A stretch of DNA of 9,933 nucleotides from a bacterium (GTDB lineage Bacteria > Planctomycetota > Planctomycetia > Pirellulales > Pirellulaceae): assembly GCA_030432015.1 (NCBI GenBank), contig JAUIHJ010000278.1, positions 1 to 9,933 of the forward strand, given 5' to 3'. Every line of letters starts with the position of its first letter. The stretch's first letter is position 1. The position numbers were made by a program, and so were the translations under genes. This document shows positions 1 to 6,792 of the stretch, in pieces. The notes under the pieces are model-generated. The model had not been told where the DNA came from. It was given only the letters and a program-made list of their open reading frames with translations, and made no database searches.

Positions 1-246
1 CTTCAATCGCTTCCGCGACTCGTCCGTGAGGTCGCTTTCGCGCAGCGTGCTCTTGCCCAGATCTTCCGCCATATGGCTGGCGGTCGTGCCGGACCCTCCA
101 TTGCCAAAGATATAGACGAACCGATCATTTTCCCAGGCCTGGTAAATCAGGTCCGCCCAGCGCTGCATCGCCGCCTGATCAACGTTTTCCAACTCGGCCT
201 TCAACCGCTGCATGTAAGCGTCAGTTGCCAGCGTTGCACCTAGCAT
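1..246 (-). CDS. SIS-domain sugar-phosphate isomerase, GmhA (sedoheptulose-7-phosphate isomerase)-like, 3' end missing
   Basis: Eighty-two N-terminal codons are visible; the gene continues off the left edge. The translation begins MLGATLATDAYMQRLKAEL and reaches the SIS sugar-phosphate-binding loop at residues 48-52 (GNGGS), followed by TTASHMAEDLGKST, the arrangement seen in GmhA-like isomerases. GmhA converts sedoheptulose 7-phosphate to D-glycero-D-manno-heptose 7-phosphate in the cytoplasm for heptose-containing surface glycans. Residues 1-40 form the amphipathic helix that normally precedes the SIS fold in this family. The ATG at 244-246 is supported by a GGAG Shine-Dalgarno at 253-256, six bases upstream. 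The family also contains DiaA-like and nucleotide-sugar-cluster paralogues, and the catalytic residues in the second half are not visible, so SIS family is firm while exact substrate is not. Confidence 0.85.
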   Translation of the reverse strand, partial: MLGATLATDAYMQRLKAELENVDQAAMQRWADLIYQAWENDRFVYIFGNGGSGTTASHMAEDLGKSTLRESDLTDESRKRLK

Positions 247-381
247 GGTTCTCTCCGCAATTCTTGAGACCCCGGCAGCGGGCGTTGGTGTGCCAATGAG
301 CCTTGCCATGACGTGATCAAAGTCGTCCTACCGGCGCCATCATCAATGCCCCTCGTTGGTCTGACCCGTGGCGATGTGCGA

Positions 382-410
382 CGCCCCGGCCACGACGCTC
401 GCCGGGGGCG
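382..410. other. GC-rich hairpin in the thiC to isomerase gap
   Basis: The arms CCCCGGC (384-390) and GCCGGGG (401-407) are perfectly complementary around a 10-nt loop. Two further pairs form if g408 is bulged (g383-c409 and c382-g410). It lies about 136 bp upstream of the isomerase start and 190 bp past the thiC stop. There is no T-run on either side, so it is not a classical intrinsic terminator. It could be an attenuator-type structure, an RNA-stabilising stem, or chance in GC-rich DNA. Confidence 0.3.
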
Positions 411-571
411 AAACGCCGCTGCACCGTTCGGCGACATTCGTGCGAGATGATCCCCGAGTTACCGAGACCGCGTTCATTCGGTATTCGGTATCCAGAGGGG
501 GAACCAATCAGCGTTGGGTTCGTGGCATTCGCGCGTTCCCGCAACAGGGACTACCTGGTTCTCAGCGAACT

Positions 572-593
572 CCGCAGACCGATCCCACTGCGG
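572..593 (-). terminator. candidate hairpin just past the thiC stop codon
   Basis: CCGCAG (572-577) and CTGCGG (588-593) form a perfect 6-bp stem around a 10-nt loop, beginning seven bases after the thiC stop codon at 600-602. The position fits a transcript 3' end, but no T-tract follows on the minus strand, so Rho-independent termination is not established. Confidence 0.25.
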
Positions 594-599
594 CGTAAA

Positions 600-1937
600 T
601 TATTCGGGCGTCGTTGCTTCCAACTCCACTAATTCACCAGCGGCCGACATCTGCTTGATATCTTCGGTAATCTTCATCGAGCAATATTTCGGGCCGCACA
701 TGCTACAGAAATGGGCGCTCTTGAAGGTATCCTGCGGCAGTGTTTCGTCGTGGTACGCGCGGGCGGTCTCGGGATCGAGTGACAGCCGAAACTGCTCGTT
801 CCAATCGAAGTCAAACCGTGCCTTGCTTAGGGCGTTGTCGCGGTCCTGTGCGCCGGGCCGATGGCGGGCCACGTCGGCCGCGTGGGCGGCGATCTTGTAC
901 GCGATCACGCCTTGCTTGACATCCTCGTTATTGGGCAAACCAAGATGCTCCTTGGGCGTTACATAACAGAGCATCGCGGCGCCGCTCCAGCCAGCCAATG
1001 CGGCCCCAATGGCGCTGGTGATATGGTCGTAGCCTGGTGCAATGTCGGTCACCAACGGCCCCAGCACATAAAATGGTGCGCCGTTACAAATCTCGATCTG
1101 CTTCTTGATATTCATGTCGATCTGGTCCATCGGCACGTGGCCGGGTCCTTCGACCATGACTTGCGTGCCCCGCTCCTGACCGCGGCGCGTCAGTTCGCCC
1201 AACACCTCGAGTTCCGCAAACTGAGCATCATCACTGGCATCCGCAATCGATCCCGGGCGGAGGCCATCCCCCAAACTCCAAGTGACGTCGTATTGCCGCA
1301 TGATGTCGCACAAATCGTCGAAATGGGTGTACAGCGGATTCTGCTTGCGATGCGTCATCATCCACTTGGCAATCAACGATCCCCCGCGGCTGACAATTCC
1401 TGTGACGCGGTTCATCGCCAAATGGAGATGCTCGAGCATCACCCCGCAGTGAATCGTCATATAATCGACGCCCTGCTTGGCCTGATGTTCCACCATATCC
1501 AGGAAGTGCTGTGGCGTCATATCTTCAATGTTTCCGCCGATCTCTTCCAGCATTTGATAGATCGGGACCGTGCCAATCGGTACCGGCGAAGCGTCAATGA
1601 TCGCCGCACGGATAACGTCAATGTTCTTGCCGGTGGAAAGATCCATCACGGTGTCCGCGCCGTGATGAACGGACGTGTGCAATTTCTCGAGTTCGCCCGC
1701 GATATCGCTGGTCACGGCTGAGTTGCCGATATTCGAGTTAATCTTGCATTTCGAGGCAATTCCGATGCACATCGGCTCCAGGTTCTTTCCCAAGTGCACC
1801 GTGTTGGCAGGGATCACCATGCGGCCGGCAGCCACCTCGTCACGTATCAGTTCCGGCGACAGACTTTCGCGGTCCGCCACGAACTCCATTTCAGGCGTAA
1901 TCTCACCTGCTCGTGCGGCCTGAATTTGCGTCGCCAT
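600..1937 (-). CDS. thiC: Phosphomethylpyrimidine synthase ThiC
   Basis: This 445-residue radical-SAM enzyme rearranges 5-aminoimidazole ribotide to 4-amino-5-hydroxymethyl-2-methylpyrimidine phosphate, the pyrimidine half of thiamine, in the cytoplasm. Visible ThiC signatures in order are NSNIGNSAV, DLSTGKNID, VPIGTVPIYQ, MTIHCGV, SRGGSLIAKWM, SLGDGLRPG, MVEGPGHVPMDQI, and the C-terminal iron-sulfur motif CSMCGPKYC, with cysteines 411, 414 and 419 (CX2CX4C). The length matches the short ThiC form, which lacks the extra N-terminal domain of the roughly 600-residue enterobacterial type. The ATG at 1935-1937 has an AAAGGA Shine-Dalgarno at 1945-1950. No other thiamine gene is adjacent. A candidate promoter lies at 2016-2043. 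I found no TPP riboswitch core in the 256 bp upstream, so feedback control by that route is not supported here. Confidence 0.97.
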   Translation of the reverse strand: MATQIQAARAGEITPEMEFVADRESLSPELIRDEVAAGRMVIPANTVHLGKNLEPMCIGIASKCKINSNIGNSAVTSDIAGELEKLHTSVHHGADTVMDLSTGKNIDVIRAAIIDASPVPIGTVPIYQMLEEIGGNIEDMTPQHFLDMVEHQAKQGVDYMTIHCGVMLEHLHLAMNRVTGIVSRGGSLIAKWMMTHRKQNPLYTHFDDLCDIMRQYDVTWSLGDGLRPGSIADASDDAQFAELEVLGELTRRGQERGTQVMVEGPGHVPMDQIDMNIKKQIEICNGAPFYVLGPLVTDIAPGYDHITSAIGAALAGWSGAAMLCYVTPKEHLGLPNNEDVKQGVIAYKIAAHAADVARHRPGAQDRDNALSKARFDFDWNEQFRLSLDPETARAYHDETLPQDTFKSAHFCSMCGPKYCSMKITEDIKQMSAAGELVELEATTPE

Positions 1938-2015
1938 GGAAGAATCCTTTCGTGAGAGTCTCGCGTGTTCCGCGATAAAGACTGTGAATTTCGTAAGTTA
2001 CGTTTGTGGAATCCA

Positions 2016-2043
2016 ATCGTAACGATCATCGGTTGAATGTCAA
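2016..2043 (-). promoter_or_regulatory. candidate sigma-70-type promoter of thiC
   Basis: On the minus strand a perfect -35 box TTGACA (2038-2043) is followed after 16 bases by TACGAT (2016-2021), which matches four of six bases of the -10 consensus. Transcription would start near 2009, giving a leader of about 70 nt before the thiC ATG at 1937. The position and strand fit thiC. The -10 is imperfect and planctomycete promoter rules are not well known, so this remains a prediction. Confidence 0.4.
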
Positions 2044-2154
2044 TTACGCCATCCCCCACGGACGCCCCGGTCCGGTCAAGCAAAGCCACGATCAAACCAG
2101 GACCGTCGACGGATCGGCTCCGGGACGCGGCCGTTCTCTGCCGTCACGATGGGA

Positions 2155-2176
2155 GCCCACGTCAAGCCCACGTCAA
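2155..2176. repeat. perfect 11-bp tandem direct repeat
   Basis: GCCCACGTCAA occurs twice in immediate succession, at 2155-2165 and 2166-2176. On the minus strand it reads TTGACGTGGGC twice. It begins 17 bp after the kinase-Hsp70 stop codon and lies about 110 bp upstream of the predicted thiC -35 box. The period is close to one helical turn, as expected for adjacent protein-binding half-sites, but no known operator is recognised. Confidence 0.5.
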
Positions 2177-2193
2177 ATCTGGTCAGCGGCAAC

Positions 2194-4989
2194 TCAGGTC
2201 GTCGGAGCGGTTCCACAAACGGCCTCGCGCCACGCATTGAGCTTTCGTTTGGAGAGATTATTTGCCCGCCGGATCTCCTGCGTGACTTGATCGCTGACCC
2301 CGGCGACGTTCACAAACACCTTGAGTCGTCCGTTGTCAGCGTATTGAAAACGCACCTCAATGGGCGTCCCGGCCGGTAGATCTTCGGGTAGGCCGGTCAC
2401 GGTGCATTTCCCAATTGCCGTGCATTCCTGCGGATCGACGCTCTCGCCCTCGACGATCGTGGCGACGATCGCCGCCTGACCGTCCTTGGCCGTCCGAAAT
2501 ACGCGTTTCGCCTTAGCGGGCAATGGCGTATTGCGCGGGATCAAGACCGCGGTCTGCTTTCGTTGCGTCTTGGTGTCCGTGCCAACGACGCCCAAGCTGT
2601 GCGAGTTGACATTTCGTACCTTCAGGCGCGTGGGATTTCCCTGATTTCGGTCGAGCACCACGCCAGCGTGGATGGCGGCCCCCTGCGCCACCGCCTCATC
2701 CGGCGAGACGGAGATGTCGGGTTCCTTGCCCGTGAGTTCGCGGACCATCTTGACCACGGCGGGCATGCGTGTGGACCCGCCGACCAACAGCACATCGTCG
2801 ATCGCGTTCCAGGTGAGGCCTGCCGCTTCGAGCGTTTGTCGCGTTGTGAAGGCGGTCCGCTCCAAGAGGTCGGCCGTAATCTCTTCGAATTGGGCACGCG
2901 TGATTTCAATGCGCCTGGCAAGGCCACCCATGTCGCAAACAATCTTCGCCTTGGTACGCGACGTCAAGGTCCGCTTCGCGTCCTCGCAATCGCGCAACAG
3001 CCGTCCAAACGTGTTGGGGTCATCGCGCGGATCGCGACCGTGCTCGCGAATGAAAGCCTCGGCAACGAAATCGACCAGCCGCTGATCCCAGTCGCGGCCA
3101 CCCAGTTGTACGTCGCCGTCGGTCGCCAGCGTAAAAAACTCGCCCGCCCCGATCTCCATAATCGTGACGTCAAATGTACCGCCGCCCAAGTCGTACACCA
3201 GCACTCGGCTCGGGACCATATCGAGCTCTCCCGAGTGCAAGCGCCCGCGATGAAAACCGAATGCGAGGGCCGCCGCCGTCGGCTCGTTGATGATATCCAA
3301 TACGTCCAACCCGGCGATATAGCCGGCATCTTCGGTCGCCTTGCGACGTACTTCGTCGAAATATGCTGGAACGGTGATCACGGCCTGGGTGAACGGACCG
3401 AGCCGTTTTTGGGCGTCAACACGGAGCTTGTTGAGAATCCAGGCCTGCACCACCTCCGGCGGATACTCGCGGCCACCGAGCTTCTTCTGGTAAGCCCTGA
3501 AACCCAAGTCGCGCTTCGCGCACTCCGCGATGCATTCCATGTCGGTCGCCATGGCCTTGAGCGCCTCCTGGCCGACCACAATATCGTCACCGTCGACCAA
3601 AACAACGCTCGGCGTCGTTTGATCCCCTTCGAGATTGGTCAGCAACTGGGGCCGCCCCACGTCGTCAAGATAGCTGATTGCTGAGAATGTCGTCCCCAAA
3701 TCGATCCCGACAGCCTTGGGTGCCAACGCCGAACGAGCAAACGGATCGGGGCGAGGCGAATCGGCAGGCTCGGCATCAGCCGCCGGCCGCGACAACTCGC
3801 TTTGACGGGCGTCACGGGTCGACGTGTCAGGCGAGCGGCGCGGTGACTTCGAGTCTGGACCGCCGGTCAGCTTCGGCGATGCGACGATGGTGGTTTCCCG
3901 CTCGGTGGCGGTATCACTGTCACGCGCTCCGGCACTGATCCAGACGGAAACATCGCCCTCCAAGGTGTCGTAGACGGCTTCAAGTTCTGCGATCAGAACC
4001 GAAACGGATGCGAACCGATCGGCTGGGTCAATCGCCAGCATCCGCTCAAATATGGGCTGCAGCGCTGCGGGTGCGTCCGGGCAATCGTCGCGGATCTTCG
4101 GTGTCGGTTGAGTCCGATGTGCAATCAACGTTTGGACCAGCGTGTCGCCTTGGTACGGTGGCCGGGTCGTCAACAAGCGATAAAACGTGCAGCCAAGGCT
4201 GTAAATATCCGAGCGACGATCTGCGGTGGATGAATTGTCGACCTGTTCAGGTGCCATGTATTCGGCGGTGCCGACAATCTGGTTCTGCTGCGTCAATTCA
4301 TCGCTGTCGATGACGGTCTGCCGTCCGTCATCAAACCGGGCCAGTCCCATATCCAGAATCTTGATGACACCGTCGGTGTCCAGCAACAGATTATTGGGTT
4401 TGATATCGCGATGAATGATCCCCTTCGCGTGGGCATACTCGAGCCCGCGAGCTGCCTGCAAAATGCACGAAACGGCCTGCTTGATCGGCATCGCGCCACG
4501 GGTCGCCACGAGTTGGCCCAGCGGCTCGCCGTTGACAAACTCCATCACCAGGTAGTGGATTCCATTCTGTTCGTCCGCATCGAACGCGGTGACGATGTTG
4601 GGATGGTGCAACTGCGCGGCGGCTTCCACCTCGCGCTGAAAACGCCGAATGTAGTACTCGGATTCCGTAGCGGCCGGAGGCAAAATCTTGACCACGACGG
4701 GGCGTTTCATCCGGCGGTGCTCAGCGACAAAGACCTCGCCCATCCCCCCTTCGCCAATCTTGTCCTGAATCACGTACTTATCCAGGACCAAGCCTGCAAT
4801 CTTGCCGGCCGCGACCCGCCCCGCCTGATATTTCGTCAGCCGGCCACGTCGCACCAATTCCAACGCCAGAGACTTGGTGGTCAGGGGCTGCATTTCGGGG
4901 GGCAGCGTCACCATCACGGCGTGCACTTCGTCCGCGGCCATCAAGCCGCTACGGGTCAGCCCTTCGATAAAGCGTTCGACGGTTGCCAC
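2194..4989 (-). CDS. Ser/Thr protein kinase-Hsp70 (DnaK-like) fusion protein
   Basis: A 931-residue protein. Residues 1-70 form a short helical region of a kind I associate with planctomycete kinases. Residues 71-340 are a Hanks-type kinase: glycine loop GEGGMG (79-84), ATP-anchoring Lys101, catalytic HRDIKPNN with Asp195, metal-binding DMG with Asp213 (a DFG variant), and APE at 246-248, so it appears active. Residues 341-423 are a Ser/Pro/Asp/Arg-rich linker. Residues 424-780 are an Hsp70 ATPase domain: IDLGTT (429-434), NEPTAAALAFG (568-578), YDLGGGTFDVT (599-609), LLVGGSTRMP (734-743). Residues 785-895 resemble the beta substrate-binding domain. Only about 35 residues remain, so the usual helical lid is absent. 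No signal peptide or membrane segment is seen, so it is probably cytoplasmic. The start is GTG; an in-frame TGA two codons upstream (4996-4998) rules out a longer protein. The Shine-Dalgarno is weak. Targets are unknown. Confidence 0.95.
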   Translation of the reverse strand: MATVERFIEGLTRSGLMAADEVHAVMVTLPPEMQPLTTKSLALELVRRGRLTKYQAGRVAAGKIAGLVLDKYVIQDKIGEGGMGEVFVAEHRRMKRPVVVKILPPAATESEYYIRRFQREVEAAAQLHHPNIVTAFDADEQNGIHYLVMEFVNGEPLGQLVATRGAMPIKQAVSCILQAARGLEYAHAKGIIHRDIKPNNLLLDTDGVIKILDMGLARFDDGRQTVIDSDELTQQNQIVGTAEYMAPEQVDNSSTADRRSDIYSLGCTFYRLLTTRPPYQGDTLVQTLIAHRTQPTPKIRDDCPDAPAALQPIFERMLAIDPADRFASVSVLIAELEAVYDTLEGDVSVWISAGARDSDTATERETTIVASPKLTGGPDSKSPRRSPDTSTRDARQSELSRPAADAEPADSPRPDPFARSALAPKAVGIDLGTTFSAISYLDDVGRPQLLTNLEGDQTTPSVVLVDGDDIVVGQEALKAMATDMECIAECAKRDLGFRAYQKKLGGREYPPEVVQAWILNKLRVDAQKRLGPFTQAVITVPAYFDEVRRKATEDAGYIAGLDVLDIINEPTAAALAFGFHRGRLHSGELDMVPSRVLVYDLGGGTFDVTIMEIGAGEFFTLATDGDVQLGGRDWDQRLVDFVAEAFIREHGRDPRDDPNTFGRLLRDCEDAKRTLTSRTKAKIVCDMGGLARRIEITRAQFEEITADLLERTAFTTRQTLEAAGLTWNAIDDVLLVGGSTRMPAVVKMVRELTGKEPDISVSPDEAVAQGAAIHAGVVLDRNQGNPTRLKVRNVNSHSLGVVGTDTKTQRKQTAVLIPRNTPLPAKAKRVFRTAKDGQAAIVATIVEGESVDPQECTAIGKCTVTGLPEDLPAGTPIEVRFQYADNGRLKVFVNVAGVSDQVTQEIRRANNLSKRKLNAWREAVCGTAPTT

Positions 4990-5342
4990 CGAGCATCAAC
5001 ATCCGAAAAACCAGCAATCAGGAGGTCCGGCGTCACAAGTGCCGGAAGGGAACGCAGCTCTGGAAGCCGACTTTGCCCGAGGATGGCAGCAATCGTCGAT
5101 CGCAGCCATCGCCCATCGCAGCCATCGACGAAACCGGCACAGAAACGGATGATGGCAGTATATCGCTGGGAACGCAAGAATGCGATTGCGGTGGACCGGA
5201 ATTGGTTCCCCCCGAACCTCCCCCTGGATGGCATTGTCGATTAGAATTGTCGTTTTTCCGCGATCACATGTGGCCAGAGCATCAGGCCAATTCAACATCA
5301 AACGCGCACCCCACTCGCTTCCATCCCAGCCCAGAGAGACCC
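4990..5342. other. 353-bp divergent intergenic region between the kinase-Hsp70 gene and leuC
   Basis: The two flanking genes are transcribed away from each other, so both promoters should lie here. I see a composite repeat at 5093-5131 and two isolated -10-like hexamers: TAGAAT at 5242-5247 (plus strand, toward leuC) and TATACT, the complement of 5157-5162 (minus strand, toward the kinase). Neither has a good -35 box at the proper distance. ATTGTCG occurs twice, at 5233-5239 and 5246-5252. The leuC Shine-Dalgarno, a GAGAGA-type sequence, is at 5334-5339. No RNA gene, T-box or leucine-rich leader peptide was recognised. Confidence 0.5.
5093..5131. repeat. 8-bp inverted repeat enclosing most of a 16-bp direct repeat
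   Basis: TCGTCGAT (5093-5100) and ATCGACGA (5124-5131) are perfect inverted arms spaced 31 bp centre to centre, close to three helical turns. Across the same stretch ATCGCAGCCATCG occurs at 5099-5111 and 5115-5127, the core of two 16-bp units that match at 14 positions. The element is about 104 bp from the kinase-Hsp70 start and 211 bp from leuC. The layout resembles a regulator-binding site, but no regulator can be assigned from sequence alone. Confidence 0.5.
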
Positions 5343-6755
5343 ATGACCGCTTCCACGCCCCGCACCATGTTCCAGAAGATCTGGGACAATCACGTGGTGC
5401 ATGCTGAACCAGAAAAACAGACCATGCTGTATATCGACCTGCACCTGGTTCACGAAGTCACAAGTCCCCAGGCCTTTGAAGGCCTCCGTCTGCATGGCCG
5501 CACTGTCCGTCGCCCCGGACTGACAATCGCCACCCCCGACCACAACGTTCCCACCAGCGACCGCTCGCTGCCGATCGCAGATCCCGTCTCCAAGCAACAG
5601 GTCGACACGTTACGAAACAACTGCCAGGAATTTGGCGTTCGATTGTACGACCTGGACGACGTTAACCAAGGGATCGTGCATATCATCGGCCCCGAGCAGG
5701 GCTACACGCAGCCGGGGATGACGATCGTCTGTGGCGACAGCCACACCGCGACTCACGGCGCGTTCGGCGCATTGGCGTTCGGCATCGGAACCAGTGAGGT
5801 GGAACACGTCCTGGCGACGCAAACCCTCCTGCAAACCGTCCCCAAGACCTTGGAGCTGCGGGTCGACGGCACGCTCCCGCGCGGCGTCACCGCCAAAGAT
5901 TTGATCCTCTACCTGATCGGCAAGATCACGACCGACGGTGGAACCGGCTACGTCATTGAATACACCGGCAGCGCGATCCGCGCCCTGAGCATGGAAGAAC
6001 GCATGACGGTCTGCAACATGTCGATCGAGGCCGGCGCGCGCGCCGGCATGATCGCACCCGACGAGACAACCTACGACTACCTGCGGGGGCGTGCCCACGC
6101 GCCGGCCGACTTCGATGCGGCTGTGGCGCGGTGGCAGCAACTCCCGACCGATGAAGGCGCAAAGTACGATAAATCGCTGGTGTACGATGCGGCGGACATT
6201 GCGCCGCAAGTCACCTGGGGCACCAACCCCGGTCAGGTTGCGGCCGTCAACACGTGCGTGCCGGACCCTGCCAGCATGGGCGACGAGACGGACCAGAAGG
6301 CCGCCGCCGGCGCGCTACAATACATGGACCTCACCGCCGGCACTCCGATTACGGAGATTCCGATCGAACGCGTTTTTATCGGCTCCTGCACCAATGCACG
6401 CATTGAGGACCTGCGTCAGGCGGCCGCGGTGGCGGCGGGTCACCACGTTTCCGAGCGTGTTTCGGCGATGGTCGTCCCTGGCAGTGGATTGATCAAGCGG
6501 CAAGCCGAGGCCGAAGGGCTCGACAAGGTCTTTATCGAGGCGGGCTTCGACTGGCGCGAGGCCGGCTGCAGCATGTGCCTGGCCATGAATCCGGACAAGC
6601 TCGCCCCGGGCGAGCGATGTGCATCGACCAGCAATCGCAACTTTGAAGGGCGACAGGGCAAGGGCGGACGAACGCACCTGGTCTCGCCGGCGATGGCGGC
6701 CGCCGCCGCCGTCACCGGGCACTTCGTGGACATCCGCGAGTGGAAATTTAATTAG
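5343..6755 (+). CDS. leuC: 3-isopropylmalate dehydratase large subunit LeuC
   Basis: This 470-residue aconitase-family subunit pairs with LeuD to isomerise 2-isopropylmalate to 3-isopropylmalate, the second step of the leucine branch, in the cytoplasm. It is closely similar to enterobacterial LeuC along its whole length: HLVHEVTSPQAFEGLR (34-49), PEQG...PGMTIVCGDSHTATHGAFGALAFGIGTSEVEHVLATQ (117-160), QVTWGTNPGQV (289-299) and the C-terminal STSNRNFEGRQG block. The three [4Fe-4S] ligands are present as Cys349 (IGSCTNARIEDLR), Cys409 and Cys412 (GCSMCLAMN). The frame stays open for about 120 codons upstream, but family alignment and the Shine-Dalgarno at 5334-5339 place the start at the ATG at 5343. 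It is the first gene of a probable leuCD operon; leuA and leuB are not in view. Confidence 0.98.
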   Translation: MTASTPRTMFQKIWDNHVVHAEPEKQTMLYIDLHLVHEVTSPQAFEGLRLHGRTVRRPGLTIATPDHNVPTSDRSLPIADPVSKQQVDTLRNNCQEFGVRLYDLDDVNQGIVHIIGPEQGYTQPGMTIVCGDSHTATHGAFGALAFGIGTSEVEHVLATQTLLQTVPKTLELRVDGTLPRGVTAKDLILYLIGKITTDGGTGYVIEYTGSAIRALSMEERMTVCNMSIEAGARAGMIAPDETTYDYLRGRAHAPADFDAAVARWQQLPTDEGAKYDKSLVYDAADIAPQVTWGTNPGQVAAVNTCVPDPASMGDETDQKAAAGALQYMDLTAGTPITEIPIERVFIGSCTNARIEDLRQAAAVAAGHHVSERVSAMVVPGSGLIKRQAEAEGLDKVFIEAGFDWREAGCSMCLAMNPDKLAPGERCASTSNRNFEGRQGKGGRTHLVSPAMAAAAAVTGHFVDIREWKFN

Positions 6756-6792
6756 TCCGCCCCCCTCCCATCCATCAACGAGGAAATCTCTT

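Larger units (their letters stand above)
247..599. other. 353-bp intergenic gap between thiC and the GmhA-like gene
   Basis: This stretch separates two minus-strand genes: thiC ends at 600 and the isomerase starts at 246. It should hold the thiC transcript end and the isomerase promoter. I see the isomerase Shine-Dalgarno at 253-256, a GC-rich hairpin at 382-410, a bulged hairpin at 501-521 (GAACC/GGTTC arms), and a 6-bp-stem hairpin at 572-593. A tandem ATTCGGT pair lies at 476-489. No convincing -35/-10 pair was found on the minus strand. Small reading frames cross the gap on both strands, but none has a good start context or a recognisable product. Confidence 0.5.

Noticed and set aside
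317..544. 75-codon minus-strand reading frame in the thiC to isomerase gap
   Set aside because: It starts with TTG without a clear Shine-Dalgarno, has an arginine-rich composition typical of non-coding GC-rich DNA, and no recognisable family.
560..565. CTGAGA on the minus strand, resembling the TPP riboswitch core, downstream of thiC and upstream of the GmhA-like gene
   Set aside because: No second conserved TPP segment or matching stems nearby, wrong side of thiC, and a hexamer match alone is expected by chance.
861..1721. 286-codon plus-strand frame antisense to thiC
   Set aside because: Shadow of thiC, whose full-length conservation is unambiguous; the antisense translation has no recognisable motif.
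2059..2074. CGGAC/GTCCG hairpin upstream of the thiC promoter as a terminator of the kinase-Hsp70 gene
   Set aside because: Only a 5-bp stem, no T-run, and about 120 bp past the stop codon; not strong enough to annotate.
2563..3684. 373-codon plus-strand frame antisense to the Hsp70 half
   Set aside because: A shadow produced by strong third-position GC in the real gene; its translation shows no domain while the minus-strand frame is a clear Hsp70.
4956..5234. 92-codon minus-strand frame overlapping the kinase-Hsp70 start
   Set aside because: No family resemblance and poor start context; it merely crosses the divergent promoter region in another frame.
4983..5342. Open frame extending leuC 120 codons upstream
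   Set aside because: LeuC homology begins at the ATG at 5343, which has a ribosome binding site; the extension would overlap the kinase-Hsp70 start and has low-complexity, unfamily-like sequence.
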